NCBI GenBank assembly: GCA_021776335.1
Contig: JAJFGB010000008.1
Location: forward strand, 51,973 to 115,972
Reading direction: 5' to 3'
DNA from: Hyphococcus sp.
GTDB lineage: Bacteria; Pseudomonadota; Alphaproteobacteria; Caulobacterales; Parvularculaceae
DNA: 64,000 nucleotides
Part shown: piece after piece, positions 52,836 through 62,288 of the stretch
Numbering within the stretch: position 1 is the first letter of the stretch
Layout: the number at the start of each line of letters is the position of its first letter
The notes under the pieces: generated by a model
The model's input: only the letters and a program-made list of their open reading frames with translations
Databases searched by the model: none
Told to the model about the DNA's origin: nothing
Position numbers and translations under genes: made by a program

Positions 52836-53675
52836 TCAGGCAGCGCGCAATTTCTTTCGCTTTGATGCAAAGCGCAACCCGGCAAGCCCTGCGCCCATCA
52901 ATAAAATCGCCGGCGGCAGCGGCACTTCGGCTATCTGAATATTGGCGAAAATAAAATTCGCGGGATCAGACAGAAAGTCGATGTCGCCGTTAAAGATTGT
53001 GCCATTGGCGAGCGTTAGACCCAGGAAGTCCGAAAGGCTTGACGCTGATGCAATCAGGCCATTTTCAATGCCGCCCTCGGCAATATTACGCCCCTGAACA
53101 AAGGCTGCGCCGCCAGTAGTGGACGCATCATTGACTTCCGTTCCGGCGTCGTAAGCAAAAGATCCAGTGATATCGATTGATTGCGGCCCGAGGAAATTGC
53201 CCAGATTGTCAAACAGCGAAAATTGCGTTGGATCGTCAACACCAATGAATGTGTCATTGGACGGCAGTAACATCGATGCAAAAAACATGAATCGATTGGC
53301 GATGGCGTCAAGATCGACCACAAAGCTGGCGGTTTCACCCGGCTCAATTGGACCCGGGGCGCCTTGCTCTGTACCAAACGCGGCGCCGCCAACGGAGTTG
53401 GCCTGCTGCGCCAAACGCTCATTGCGAAGGGTTGCGAAAGATCCTGTTTCGGCGATTTCCTCAATCCCGGCGCTTGCGCTGGCGCCTGCGTCAAATAGAT
53501 CAACGGACCCATTGTGGAAACCAAAATAGAGCGGCGTTAAAGAGATGCCGCCCGCTCCTGCAGTATTCGTTACGGTAACGCGAACCTGCGTTGCCGAAGC
53601 CGGCGCAACAGAAAAAACGCCGCACGCTATTACGCCTAACGCCGCCGCGAGGCCGCGCATCATTTTGCCAGACAT
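52836..53675 (-). CDS. Spondin-N domain protein with VPLPA-type sorting tail
   Basis: A 279-residue secreted protein. A signal peptide (A-P-A-S-A-T) is followed by a spondin N-terminal-like domain (V-R-V-T-V-T-N-T, Y-F-G-F-H-N-G-S-V-D-L-F-D-A-G, A-S-M-L-L-P-S-N-D-T-F-I-G). The tail is V-P-L-P-P-A-I-L-L-M-G-A-G-L-A-G then a basic cluster (K-R-K-K): a PEP/VPLPA-CTERM anchor processed by an exosortase. It would be displayed on the surface or in the matrix. No exosortase gene is in the window. Confidence 0.87.
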   Translation of the reverse strand: MSGKMMRGLAAALGVIACGVFSVAPASATQVRVTVTNTAGAGGISLTPLYFGFHNGSVDLFDAGASASAGIEEIAETGSFATLRNERLAQQANSVGGAAFGTEQGAPGPIEPGETASFVVDLDAIANRFMFFASMLLPSNDTFIGVDDPTQFSLFDNLGNFLGPQSIDITGSFAYDAGTEVNDASTTGGAAFVQGRNIAEGGIENGLIASASSLSDFLGLTLANGTIFNGDIDFLSDPANFIFANIQIAEVPLPPAILLMGAGLAGLRFASKRKKLRAA

Positions 53676-54053
53676 TGATAAACTCCACCTGTATGCAGGC
53701 GCACGCCCCCATCGCAGCCAACCCGGCTGCGACCCGTCGGAATCGCTGCTTGCTAATTTGTTTGATGTCCTAATTTCTTTTAAGACCTGGCCACCTTAGA
53801 AATGCTCCAAGGGGAGCGCAAATCACATTATGATATTCGCGATCACAATTTAGTTGATCGCCGAAACGCCCCCAATTCACACTTGTGCGCATTTCTTATG
53901 GGAAAACCGCAACACACTTTTCCGGATATGCGCGAACTGACATTTTTTTGGCGAAACTGGCGCCCATTCAGTTATACACTTTACGCACATGCGCAGCCCC
54001 ACAGGGTTCCGCGACCAGATTTCACGACCAAATTTCACGAACAGGGGCATTTC
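53676..54053. other. Intergenic region between the spondin-N and M20 genes
   Basis: Divergent promoter region of about 380 bases. The M20 frame is open back to 53802, but that stretch has no domain character and the signal peptide starts at 54054. No other gene seen. Confidence 0.5.
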
Positions 54054-55481
54054 ATGAAACGTTTTGGATCATTTCTCGCTGCATCACTGTGCGCTGCTTG
54101 TGTCGCCGCATCGGCATCCGCGCAGTCATCGGACGCTGTGCACAGCGCTGAAGAAGCAAAGGCGCTGGAGATCTATCGCACCATCATTTCCATGCGCACC
54201 GCGGAGGGCCACGGAAAAGTGCCAGACATGGCGGCCTATCTGGCGAATGAGCTCAAAGCGGCGGGGTTCAGCGCCGAGGATATTCACATCCTGCCCAAGG
54301 GTGAAACCGCCGGCCTCGTGGTGCGCTATCGCGGCGATGGATCGTCAGGTAAAAAACCGATCCTGTTTCTGGGGCATATGGATGTGGTCGACGCCAATCC
54401 AGATGACTGGGTGCTCGATCCTTTCTCGCTGACGGAAAAAGACGGCTATTTTTTCGGCCGTGGCACGAGCGATAATAAATATGGGATCATGAATCTCATC
54501 CAGACTTTTATTCGCCTGAAGAAGGAAGGGTTTACGCCGACCCGTGATCTGGTGCTGGCGTTTTCCGGCGATGAAGAAACCGGCATGACCACAACAAAAA
54601 TGCTCGCCCATGACCGCAAAGATCTGACCGATGCGGAATTTGCGCTTAATTCCGATGCTGGCGGCGGCTCTTTGACGGCGGACGGACGCGCCCTCGGGTT
54701 TGGCGTGCAGGCCGCCGAGAAAACTTATGCAACCTTCGAACTCACGGTGCGCAATGCGGGTGGTCATTCCTCGCGGCCACGCGCTGACGATAATGCGATT
54801 TATGATCTTGCTGACGCGTTGAAAAAAATCCAGGCTTATGAATTCCCCGTGATGTCAAATTCGATCACCCGCACAAGCTTTGCTTCTCTGGGTGCGGCGC
54901 TGGGCGGCGATCTTGGTAAAGCCATGAGTGATTTTTCGGCGAACCCGAAAAACGAAAATGCGGCGCGCCGCATCGCGCAGGAGCCTTCCTATGTGGGTAC
55001 AATCCGAACGACCTGTGTCGCAACGATGCTGTCGGCGGGTCATGCAGAAAATGCATTGCCCCAAAGCGCAACGGCGACGGTCAATTGCCGCATCTTTCCG
55101 GGCACACCTGTTGATGATGTCAAAGCAACGCTCGTCGGTGTCGTCGGGAATGGCGAACTGGAATTTGAAACACTCGATGACCCGATCGAAAGCCCGGTCA
55201 GCGAGATGCGCGACGATGTGACGGCGGCCCTCTCAAAATCAGTCCATGCACGCTATCCCGGGCTTCCGATCGGCGCCTATATGGAATCGGGCGGCACTGA
55301 CGGCATGCATTTTCGAAGCGCCGGCGTGCCGACTTTGGCGATGTCGGCAATGTTCATGAATGAAGCGGATATGTTTGCTCATGGATTGAATGAGCGCGTT
55401 CCGGTGAGCTCGTTTTATGCAGGCCTCGATCACTGGATGATCATCATGAAAGAACTCGCCGGGCCGCAGGCGACGCATTAG
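54054..55481 (+). CDS. Exported M20 family metallopeptidase
   Basis: About 475 residues from the ATG at 54054 (AGGGG seven bases upstream). A signal peptide ends S-A-S-A-Q. Metal-site motifs are complete: L-G-H-M-D-V-V-D, G-R-G-T-S-D-N-K, G-D-E-E-T-G, L-N-S-D-A-G-G-G, and a late His in F-A-H-G-L-N-E. Members are exopeptidases or acylases; this one works in the periplasm or outside. Length fits M20/M25/M40. Substrate unknown. Confidence 0.87.
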   Translation: MKRFGSFLAASLCAACVAASASAQSSDAVHSAEEAKALEIYRTIISMRTAEGHGKVPDMAAYLANELKAAGFSAEDIHILPKGETAGLVVRYRGDGSSGKKPILFLGHMDVVDANPDDWVLDPFSLTEKDGYFFGRGTSDNKYGIMNLIQTFIRLKKEGFTPTRDLVLAFSGDEETGMTTTKMLAHDRKDLTDAEFALNSDAGGGSLTADGRALGFGVQAAEKTYATFELTVRNAGGHSSRPRADDNAIYDLADALKKIQAYEFPVMSNSITRTSFASLGAALGGDLGKAMSDFSANPKNENAARRIAQEPSYVGTIRTTCVATMLSAGHAENALPQSATATVNCRIFPGTPVDDVKATLVGVVGNGELEFETLDDPIESPVSEMRDDVTAALSKSVHARYPGLPIGAYMESGGTDGMHFRSAGVPTLAMSAMFMNEADMFAHGLNERVPVSSFYAGLDHWMIIMKELAGPQATH

Positions 55482-55602
55482 CGGCGCAGCGCCTCGGCTC
55501 ACCGCGCAGATCAAACGCTTCATGGAATTCGCCGACAAAAATCGGCGGTGCAGCCATAGGATTGGCGTGAGTATCAAGGCTCGATAAATCCGGGGATCAT
55601 TC

Positions 55603-56505
55603 ATGAACACAAAATTTGCGTTTCTCGCTGCCGCCTCGTGTCTGATCACCATTCCTGCGATCGCGGCGCCGTGGTCGAGTGATGGTGCGAAGATCGTCTA
55701 TAGTTATATTGGCGGCCCGGAAAATCTTTACATTATGAATGCCGACGGGTCCGAACAGCGCGATCTTGTCATTCGTGCAGAGCGCGACTTTCGTCCAGAA
55801 TGGGCGCCGGACGGATCACACATCGTCTTCACTGGCGTGGTCGATAATGTCCATGTGATCATGCGTGTTGATCCCGACGGGTCGAATCTTACGCAGCTGT
55901 CAGTGTTAGAAGAAGCCGCCGGCGATCCGGATTATTCGCCCAATGGAAAACAACTGCTTTATTTCACTGACGAACCGCTACCGCGCGATCTTTTTCTGCG
56001 CGACATGAAGAGCGGAGAAGTCACAAGGCTTACTGAGACGCAAGACTTTGATGAAATGAGCCCGCGCTTTGCGCCTGATGGCCGGCGCACGGTTTTTGTC
56101 GGCGCCGAAAAACATGAAGGCGCCGAAAGCGACATCTGGACGCTCGACATCGAAAACGGTGAGCGCCACAATCTGACGCAAACGCCGGATATCGGCGAGT
56201 TTCATCCCGACTGGTCCCATGACGGCCGTCACGTCATTTATATCCGCGTTGAAAATGGCCAGTTCGACGTTGCGATCAGAGATGTCGCAACGGGCGCGGA
56301 AACCGTCGCGGCGTCAGGAAACGGTTACGCGGTTTTGTCCCCGCATTTTTCGCCCGACGATCAGGCGATCTCTTTCACCCGCACGGACTTTGCGGAAAAA
56401 GGCGAGGGCATGCCGGCGATTGTTCGTGTGTCGCTGAAGGACGGCGAAGAAGTCACCCTTGCGAAGGGGCTTTATCTCAGCCAGATGCCTGAAGCGGGCG
56501 AGTAG
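55603..56505 (+). CDS. TolB-like PD40 beta-propeller, exported
   Basis: A 300-residue periplasmic protein with a signal peptide (A-I-A-A-P) and about six WD40-like PD40 blades, each with a W/F-S-x-D-G or P-D-G-S/R core (W-A-P-D-G-S-H-I-V-F, Y-S-P-N-G-K-Q-L-L-Y, F-A-P-D-G-R-R-T-V-F, W-S-H-D-G-R-H-V-I-Y). This is the propeller of TolB, without the TolB N-terminal domain. Not next to tol-pal genes, so a different binding partner is likely. Confidence 0.82.
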   Translation: MNTKFAFLAAASCLITIPAIAAPWSSDGAKIVYSYIGGPENLYIMNADGSEQRDLVIRAERDFRPEWAPDGSHIVFTGVVDNVHVIMRVDPDGSNLTQLSVLEEAAGDPDYSPNGKQLLYFTDEPLPRDLFLRDMKSGEVTRLTETQDFDEMSPRFAPDGRRTVFVGAEKHEGAESDIWTLDIENGERHNLTQTPDIGEFHPDWSHDGRHVIYIRVENGQFDVAIRDVATGAETVAASGNGYAVLSPHFSPDDQAISFTRTDFAEKGEGMPAIVRVSLKDGEEVTLAKGLYLSQMPEAGE

Positions 56506-56569
56506 GACATCATTCGCCAGAGAGCCTTTCTCAATATATGGTAACTGGACTCTATTTCAGGGGGCCAAT

Positions 56570-57022
56570 TTGTATTTACGCTTTTTGGGATTGGTTGCGT
56601 TGATCGCACTACCGATTTTCGCGGGGTATATCATCTTGCTGATGTCCCCGGAAACAAAGTTGATGATGGATATGCCTTCCGAGCACGGCGAAAATATGCG
56701 CGCAGTTATAGCCGGAATGCTCTATTTTTCACTGATGGTTGGGTGGATCGCGGCTCACACAGTTTTGTATCGGTTTCCGGATCAGCTCAAACTACTAATG
56801 CTTGGATTTCTATTATGTGCTGCACTATTGGCTTTTGCTTTTTCTCAATCGCCGTTTCTTGATGACGTTTCCGATGTCGGGTCAAATTTTGTGAAGTCGG
56901 CTGTGGTTATAGTTGGGAGTATAGTCGGCGCTGCCCTTCAATTCGGGCTTGTGCTAGTTTTCTTTCAAGTTGCGAAATCCATGATGCGATTTGCACGGCG
57001 CAATAATCGAAGTAAGAGCTAG
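56570..57022 (+). CDS. Hypothetical membrane protein with four helices
   Basis: About 150 residues from a TTG at 56570 with AGGGGGCC just upstream. The frame stays open to 56459 inside the previous gene, but that extension is unlike a membrane protein N-terminus. Four helices (about 3-24, 48-68, 74-94, 108-132) and a basic C-terminus. No family recognised. Confidence 0.6.
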   Translation: MYLRFLGLVALIALPIFAGYIILLMSPETKLMMDMPSEHGENMRAVIAGMLYFSLMVGWIAAHTVLYRFPDQLKLLMLGFLLCAALLAFAFSQSPFLDDVSDVGSNFVKSAVVIVGSIVGAALQFGLVLVFFQVAKSMMRFARRNNRSKS

Positions 57023-57050
57023 TGGCGCAACAGCCAACCGCCGCCTACCC

Positions 57051-57815
57051 CTACATCAACGCCTTGATCCAGCCGCCGTCCACGGGCACGGAAACGCCGG
57101 TGATGTAGCTCGCACGGTTGCTCGCGAGGAACGCGATCATCGCGGCAAATTCATCCGGTTCGCCGACGCGGCCCAGCGGAATGTCGCGCTCGAACGCGGA
57201 AAAATCATTGCTTCCCCCCGTCAGTTTTGTCAGGCGCTCGGTGCGCGTAAAGCCGGGCATCACATTATTGACGGTGATGTTATCGGGACCGAGTTCATTG
57301 GCGAGGGTTCGGCACAGGCCCACAACGGAAGCGCGCACGGAATTCGATAGAACAAGATTGGCGACCGGTTGTTTTACCGCTTGCGAGGTAATCGCGATGA
57401 TCCGGCCCCATTTTTGCGCTTTCATGCCGGGCAAGACGCCGTTGATCATCCCGACGGCGCTCGCGAGCAGCAGCCGATAGGCATTCTCCCAGGCCGCGGC
57501 GTCGTGATCTTCGAACCTGCCTGGGGGCGGGCCGCCCGTATTGGTGACGAGAATGTCGATCGTGCCGAATTTTGTCAGCGCTGCGTCGATTACCGCGCGC
57601 TGTCCCGCTTCTTCTGAAAGATCTGCGACAACGCTGATCACGTCGCCGGGGCCCGCGGCGTCAATTTCTTCATGGGCGGCTTTCAGGGGTTCTGCGTTGC
57701 GCCCGCAGAGAACGACATTGACGCCTTCTTTCGCAAGCTCAAGGGCGGATGCTTTGCCGAGCCCCTTGCTTGAGGCGCCGATGATTGCGTTCTTGCCGTC
57801 GAGTCCAAAATCCAT
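57051..57815 (-). CDS. SDR family protein lacking the catalytic Tyr-Lys pair
   Basis: A 254-residue short-chain dehydrogenase-fold protein. Cofactor motif G-A-S-S-K-G-L-G, N-T-G-G-P-P-P (where most SDRs have N-N-A-G) and the C-terminal P-V-D-G-G-W are present. The catalytic Ser144 is kept, but the positions for Tyr and Lys hold Ser157 and Arg161. The N-T-G-G-P-P-P subgroup often shows this change, so it is likely not a classical oxidoreductase. Monocistronic or before the cupin. Confidence 0.82.
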   Translation of the reverse strand: MDFGLDGKNAIIGASSKGLGKASALELAKEGVNVVLCGRNAEPLKAAHEEIDAAGPGDVISVVADLSEEAGQRAVIDAALTKFGTIDILVTNTGGPPPGRFEDHDAAAWENAYRLLLASAVGMINGVLPGMKAQKWGRIIAITSQAVKQPVANLVLSNSVRASVVGLCRTLANELGPDNITVNNVMPGFTRTERLTKLTGGSNDFSAFERDIPLGRVGEPDEFAAMIAFLASNRASYITGVSVPVDGGWIKALM

Positions 57816-57829
57816 AATCCTAAGTCCAT

Positions 57830-57919
57830 TTTCAGAGCGTTTTCAGCGAAAGTGGTTTCCGGTTTCGCGGTTCGAAAACGCGACCAAACAATCAGCTAGA
57901 GCGGTCTGACCGCTCTAGC
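57830..57919. repeat. Intergenic repeat with perfect hairpin
   Basis: Between the SDR and cupin genes. The first part (GAGCGTTTTCAGCGAAAGTG and onward to GTTCGAAAACGCG) resembles interspersed intergenic repeats of alphaproteobacteria, from memory. It ends in a perfect 12-base stem GCTAGAGCGGTC / GACCGCTCTAGC (57895-57919) that overlaps the cupin stop. It may act as a terminator for the cupin gene. Confidence 0.5.
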
Positions 57920-58280
57920 CTCGCAAATAATCGTCAGTTTTGTTGAGCCAGTCCTCGCGGCGCGGCGCCCAGCTGTCAAACTCCAGCACATCGCCGATCA
58001 TTGTCGCTTCATGGGGGAGGTTCGCGGGGATCACGACAACATCGCCGGGGCCCAATATCATTTCTTCGTCTCTGTTCTCGCCAAACACAAAGCGCATCTT
58101 GCCGGACACAACTTGTGTGATCTGTTCATTGATATGGGCGTGCAGCGGCACGGTAAAACCATCGGCCAGAAAAATCTGCGCCACCGTCATATTATCGCCG
58201 GTGATAATCTTGCGTTTCATATGGGGGTTTACCTGCTCCCATTCGATGGCGTCCCAGTTCAATCGCTCAAGTTTTGCCAT
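57915..58280 (-). CDS. Small cupin domain protein
   Basis: A 121-residue single-cupin protein. Motif 1, P-L-H-A-H-I-N-E-Q-I-T-Q-V-V-S-G-K-M, and motif 2, G-P-G-D-V-V-V-I-P-A-N-L-P-H, hold the metal-binding His and Glu. Such small cupins are isomerases, dioxygenases or sensors; no specific role can be read. Upstream of the SDR gene on the same strand, separated by a hairpin. Confidence 0.83.
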   Translation of the reverse strand: MAKLERLNWDAIEWEQVNPHMKRKIITGDNMTVAQIFLADGFTVPLHAHINEQITQVVSGKMRFVFGENRDEEMILGPGDVVVIPANLPHEATMIGDVLEFDSWAPRREDWLNKTDDYLRG

Positions 58281-58381
58281 GATTGTTCCTTTAGTAAGTG
58301 CGCGTCACTTCAATTTAGTTTCTTTCTGGTCGCGGGCCCGAACCGGTTAACCGGCCTCCACGTAACCTGGCCCCGCGCGCG

Positions 58382-59158
58382 CTATTTCTTTTTGCGCGGC
58401 TGCGTAATGCCTTGCGTTCGAATATCATCCGCGAGGCGATCAAGCATATCAGTAGACCCTTTGGCGCCATAGCGCGCAGTGATCACAATACGATCGCCCG
58501 GCTGCTTTTTTGCGGCGATCGATTGATAAGAAAACCCCGCATCATAGAGCGGCTGCGGCGCCTGATAGAATTTCTTATTCTGGTTGAGCTTTTTAAGCTC
58601 GCCATTGAGCACCCGGCGCACGACAAATTCGAGCGGCAGATATTTCGTGAGCCCGCTTTGATCATCAATAGAAAACGCTGCGAGCCGCGCCTGTAATTTG
58701 CCATCCGCGACAAAGGGCTCAAGCGTCACATCAACCTTGCCGCTCTCGCGCGCCATGCGGCCCGGCTTGCCTTTACCGTTCCAGCCGCAATTCCAGACTT
58801 CAAGCTCAAGCGCGAGGGCAAACCGGATCGCGCCCGCTGGAAATTCAATCAGTGGTTCGCCCGCACTCCAGCGCTCGCCGCATCGCTCGCGATTTGTCAG
58901 GATCCAGACTTCAAGATCGCGCTCAGTTTCGGCGATGAAGTCTGTCACATCAGTGACCAGCGCGATGTTTAAATCACCCTGATGCGCCGCCGCCATATCC
59001 GCGTAAAGCGCGATGTTGGCGATAACCCATCGCCCGCCAAGATTGACCCGCGTGGGTTCGTTGTAAAATTCCTCATAGCCCGCCGGCGCCTGCGCGGCGG
59101 CATGCGCGTTGAAAGAAAGACACGACAGGAACGCTAAAATCGAAACCAATATTCGCAT
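58382..59158 (-). CDS. Hypothetical exported protein
   Basis: A 258-residue protein with a signal peptide (hydrophobic residues 3-20, cleavage near H-A-A-A-Q). The mature part is mixed alpha/beta with two Cys in R-E-R-C-G-E-R and W-N-C-G-W that may pair, and a Lys-rich end (P-R-K-K-K). No family recognised. Alone on its strand. Confidence 0.65.
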   Translation of the reverse strand: MRILVSILAFLSCLSFNAHAAAQAPAGYEEFYNEPTRVNLGGRWVIANIALYADMAAAHQGDLNIALVTDVTDFIAETERDLEVWILTNRERCGERWSAGEPLIEFPAGAIRFALALELEVWNCGWNGKGKPGRMARESGKVDVTLEPFVADGKLQARLAAFSIDDQSGLTKYLPLEFVVRRVLNGELKKLNQNKKFYQAPQPLYDAGFSYQSIAAKKQPGDRIVITARYGAKGSTDMLDRLADDIRTQGITQPRKKK

Positions 59159-59372
59159 GATATCCCCAGATGGCCCCAGCCATGATTGCCCAAATCCTGA
59201 TTGATCCTACACGTTAAACCCGGCCACTGAGAAGTCGTGCGCTGCGCGTGCCTGTTTCGGTCGACATTAACGGGTAAGAGGCCCCGGTTCTTGAATATCT
59301 GTGCGCGTTCAGACAATGTGCGGCGCCGGGGCAGGGCCAGTGCCCATGCCGGATAACCCCTTCAGGATTTTC

Positions 59373-60599
59373 ATGCATTTAGACATCGATTTTACCCGCA
59401 GCCAGTTTCCCGCTTTTTCCGAAAGCAGCTTGCAGGGCCAGGCGTTTTTTGAAAATGCCGGCGGATCTTATACCTGCCGTCAGGTGATTGACCGCCTCAC
59501 GCGGTTTTATCGCGAGCGAAAGGTTCAGCCCTATTACGATTTTGAGGCGTCGCGCCTTGGCGGTGAGGAAATGGATGAGGCGCGCCGGCGGCTTTCTGAA
59601 ATTCTCGGGGTTGATAATGACGAAGTTTCATTCGGCCCCTCGACAACCCAGAACACTTATGTGCTGGCGCAGGCCTTTGGTCAGATGCTGGATGCGGGCG
59701 ATGCGATCATTGTCACCAATCAGGATCACGAAGCGAACAGCGGCCCATGGCGCCGGCTTGCCGATCGCGGCATTGAAATCAGGGAATGGACGCTTGATCC
59801 CGACACCGGCCATCTGCCGATGGAGGGTTTAAAAAACCTGCTTGATGAAAAGGTAAAGCTCGTCTGCTTTCCTCATTGTTCCAATGTGGTGGCGGAGATT
59901 AATCCGGTTGCGGAGATTTGCGCGCTTGCGAAAGCTGCTGGCGCTTACACTTGCGTTGACGGTGTTTCTTATGCGCCCCATGGAATGCCCAATGTGGGCA
60001 AACTCGGCGCCGATATTTATCTTTTCTCGTCTTACAAAACTTACGGCCCTCATCAGGGCGTGATGGTGTTGCGCTGCGGCGCAGGTGAGGCGCTGCCGAA
60101 CCAGGGACATTTTTTCAACGCCGATGCATTATATAAGCGCATGACACCCGCCGGGCCGGACCATGCGCAAGTCGCCGCCTGCGCCGGCATGGCTGACTAT
60201 ATGGAAGCGCTTTACGCCCATCATGGCGGCGCAGGGGGAGCGAGCGGCGCGGACAAAGGCGTTTTCGTGCACGACCTCATGCGTGGCCACGAGAAAAAAC
60301 TTTTGCAACCGGTGCTCGACTATCTAAGCGACAAAAATTCCGTGCGCCTCATCGGCCCGCGCATCGCCGAGGCGCGCGCGCCAACTGTCGCCCTGGTTGC
60401 AACGGAACCGGCGCAGGCGCTTGTCGAAAAACTAGCCGCCAAAGGCATCATGGCCGGCAATGGCGATTTTTACGGCGTGCGCTGTTTAAAAGCGCAAGGC
60501 GTTGACACCGACCATGGCGCCCTGCGCGTCAGCTTTGTGCATTATACGTCAGAGGAAGAAGTCGCAAAGCTGATGGAAGCGCTGGATGAGGTGCTTTAA
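59373..60599 (+). CDS. Class V aminotransferase-fold PLP protein, cysteine-desulfurase-like
   Basis: About 408 residues from the ATG at 59373 (AGGA upstream; the frame opens earlier at 59301). The fold shows F-G-P-S-T-T-Q-N, the D-H-E-A-N motif, H-C-S-N-V-V-A-E-I, D-G-V-S-Y-A-P-H and the PLP Lys in F-S-S-Y-K-T-Y-G-P-H. No isc/suf genes are near, so it is probably a lyase or transferase of the cysteine-desulfurase-like subgroup rather than the Fe-S assembly enzyme. Confidence 0.83.
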   Translation: MHLDIDFTRSQFPAFSESSLQGQAFFENAGGSYTCRQVIDRLTRFYRERKVQPYYDFEASRLGGEEMDEARRRLSEILGVDNDEVSFGPSTTQNTYVLAQAFGQMLDAGDAIIVTNQDHEANSGPWRRLADRGIEIREWTLDPDTGHLPMEGLKNLLDEKVKLVCFPHCSNVVAEINPVAEICALAKAAGAYTCVDGVSYAPHGMPNVGKLGADIYLFSSYKTYGPHQGVMVLRCGAGEALPNQGHFFNADALYKRMTPAGPDHAQVAACAGMADYMEALYAHHGGAGGASGADKGVFVHDLMRGHEKKLLQPVLDYLSDKNSVRLIGPRIAEARAPTVALVATEPAQALVEKLAAKGIMAGNGDFYGVRCLKAQGVDTDHGALRVSFVHYTSEEEVAKLMEALDEVL

Positions 60600-60601
60600 G
60601 G

Positions 60602-60629
60602 GTCAAATGGGGTTGAGACCCCATTTGAC
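60602..60629 (+). terminator. Hairpin after the class V aminotransferase-fold gene
   Basis: Perfect 12-base stem GTCAAATGGGGT / ACCCCATTTGAC with a TGAG loop, three bases past the stop. A T-rich GATCTTTT lies seven bases on, so termination is likely though not textbook. Confidence 0.6.
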
Positions 60630-60819
60630 GGTCGATCTTTTCCCCCAGATATTGAAATCAATGGATCAACAAAACGAGTCCGCTTCGACGCAGAAGCGGA
60701 CATACAGTTGCACGCCATTGAGTGGCGTTTTTTGACCCATTACTGACGTCAAATCCTACTGACACAACGCTGTCAGGAGAGCCGTGGTATGGTTTAACCA
60801 AACAAGGATATTGGCCGCC

Positions 60820-61416
60820 ATGAAACACTATTTCCATCCCATAAGCCGCGCTGTAACAACCCACTGGATGCTGACAGAACTCGATGTGGATCATGAACAG
60901 GTCGAGGTGGATTTCAGGTCGGGAGATGGAAGAACTGCCGAATTTCTCTCTATCAATCCTATGGGCAAAATTCCGACCCTGGTTGACGGTGATGTTGTTG
61001 TTACCGAGTCAGCAGCAATTTGCGCATACCTTGCGGATAGGTTTCCGGAGAAAGGTCTGGCGCCGCCTGCGGGGTCGCGTGAGCGTGGTAAGTATTATCG
61101 ATACCTGTTTGTTCCAGGTACAACACTGGAGCCGATGTTCACTTTCGATTCGTTGAAAATTGTGGACTACCCAGCCAACTCTGTAGGTTTTGGCGATATG
61201 GAGCGATGCCTGGCCACAATAGAATCCATGACTCCCGAAACAGCTTGGGTGCTTGGGGATCAGTTTACCGCCGCTGACGTGGTGTTTGGTGGATTATTGG
61301 ATTTTGCGGTCCAAACAGGCTGGCTTCAATCTCCTGGCGCAAAGGTGTCTGCCTATGTGCAACGGATCAAAGGTCGGCACGCTTACAAGAAAAGCCACGA
61401 TCCAGCGTGGCGCTAA
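60820..61416 (+). CDS. Glutathione S-transferase family protein
   Basis: A 198-residue GST from the ATG at 60820 (AAGGA upstream). The N-terminal thioredoxin-like domain has N-P-M-G-K-I-P-T-L-V and the glutathione-binding T-E-S-A-A-I-C-A-Y-L-A. The helical C-terminal domain has the N-capping T-A-A-D-V-V-F-G. It conjugates or reduces small electrophiles. Substrate unknown. Confidence 0.88.
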   Translation: MKHYFHPISRAVTTHWMLTELDVDHEQVEVDFRSGDGRTAEFLSINPMGKIPTLVDGDVVVTESAAICAYLADRFPEKGLAPPAGSRERGKYYRYLFVPGTTLEPMFTFDSLKIVDYPANSVGFGDMERCLATIESMTPETAWVLGDQFTAADVVFGGLLDFAVQTGWLQSPGAKVSAYVQRIKGRHAYKKSHDPAWR

Positions 61417-61643
61417 CCGCTTGGTACAACTTCCGTTATTGGCCGACGTCAGACATAGAAATTTACGGCGCGAATGTCGCATTTTGGCGATGAACAGTCG
61501 GTTTGGAAACCAGTCTATCAGACGGCTGTTGGCCCGTTGCCGACATTAGTATTGCCGATTTGAATGCCTGCAAAAATGCCGTCCTTCGTCATGTTGACCA
61601 CGAGATTGCGTTGCGTCACGGGCTGCGTCACCCGCGGCGCCTT

Positions 61644-62087
61644 TTATCCGTTCCCTAATGTGTATTTCAATATTTCCACCACCTGTTCCGGTGTTTTTGC
61701 CCAGCCTGCGGCGGCGCCATCCACCTCCTTCAGGGCGTGGACGATCGTTGCGTCATGCAGCGTGATATAGGGTTTGCCCATCGCCGCGCACTGGCCCGCA
61801 TCAAAAGCGGCATTCCATTGCTTGTATTTGTCGCCAAAGCGAATGACGGCAATGTCGCATTTTTTGATCAGGGTTTTGATGCGAATGGAATTGACCCTGG
61901 CGGATTGGTGGTCGCGCCAGAAATCATCATCCGGTTTGCCCAGCACATCGCCGGCCGAATCGCTGCTTTCATGATGGGTATTGGCGGACGTAAAAACAAT
62001 GTCGAGGCCATGCGCCTTTGCGCCGGCAATAATCTGGTCTCGCCAGTCAGTATGAATTTCGCCGGATAAATAAACACGCCACTGCAT
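61644..62087 (-). CDS. ytoQ: YtoQ family protein
   Basis: A 147-residue protein of the YtoQ family (W-R-V-Y-L-S-G-E-I-H-T-D-W-R near the start, D-I-V-F-T-S-A-N-T-H-H-E-S-S, C-D-I-A-V-I-R-F-G-D-K-Y-K-Q-W-N-A-A-F-D-A-G). The fold resembles nucleoside 2-deoxyribosyltransferase-like proteins, but YtoQ itself is uncharacterised. Monocistronic, minus strand. Confidence 0.88.
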   Translation of the reverse strand: MQWRVYLSGEIHTDWRDQIIAGAKAHGLDIVFTSANTHHESSDSAGDVLGKPDDDFWRDHQSARVNSIRIKTLIKKCDIAVIRFGDKYKQWNAAFDAGQCAAMGKPYITLHDATIVHALKEVDGAAAGWAKTPEQVVEILKYTLGNG

Positions 62088-62288
62088 GGGGTGAAGCCTT
62101 TCTGCCGGATTGAATTGATGTGAATTCTATTAGAGGCTGACCCGAAACGTAAAGCGGTATTTGAAAGGGCCTGGAGCCGGTTGATTGCCTTCTGTTCCTC
62201 CCTGATAATCCTGGAATGAAAACTAAACCGGCGTAAAATCGCAAAGAGGCGGCGTTACGTGTAATAAGCATACACTTGGGAGGTCACA

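Noticed and set aside
53802..54053. N-terminal extension of the M20 peptidase
   Set aside because: The signal peptide and ribosome-binding site place the start at 54054; the extension is not protein-like.
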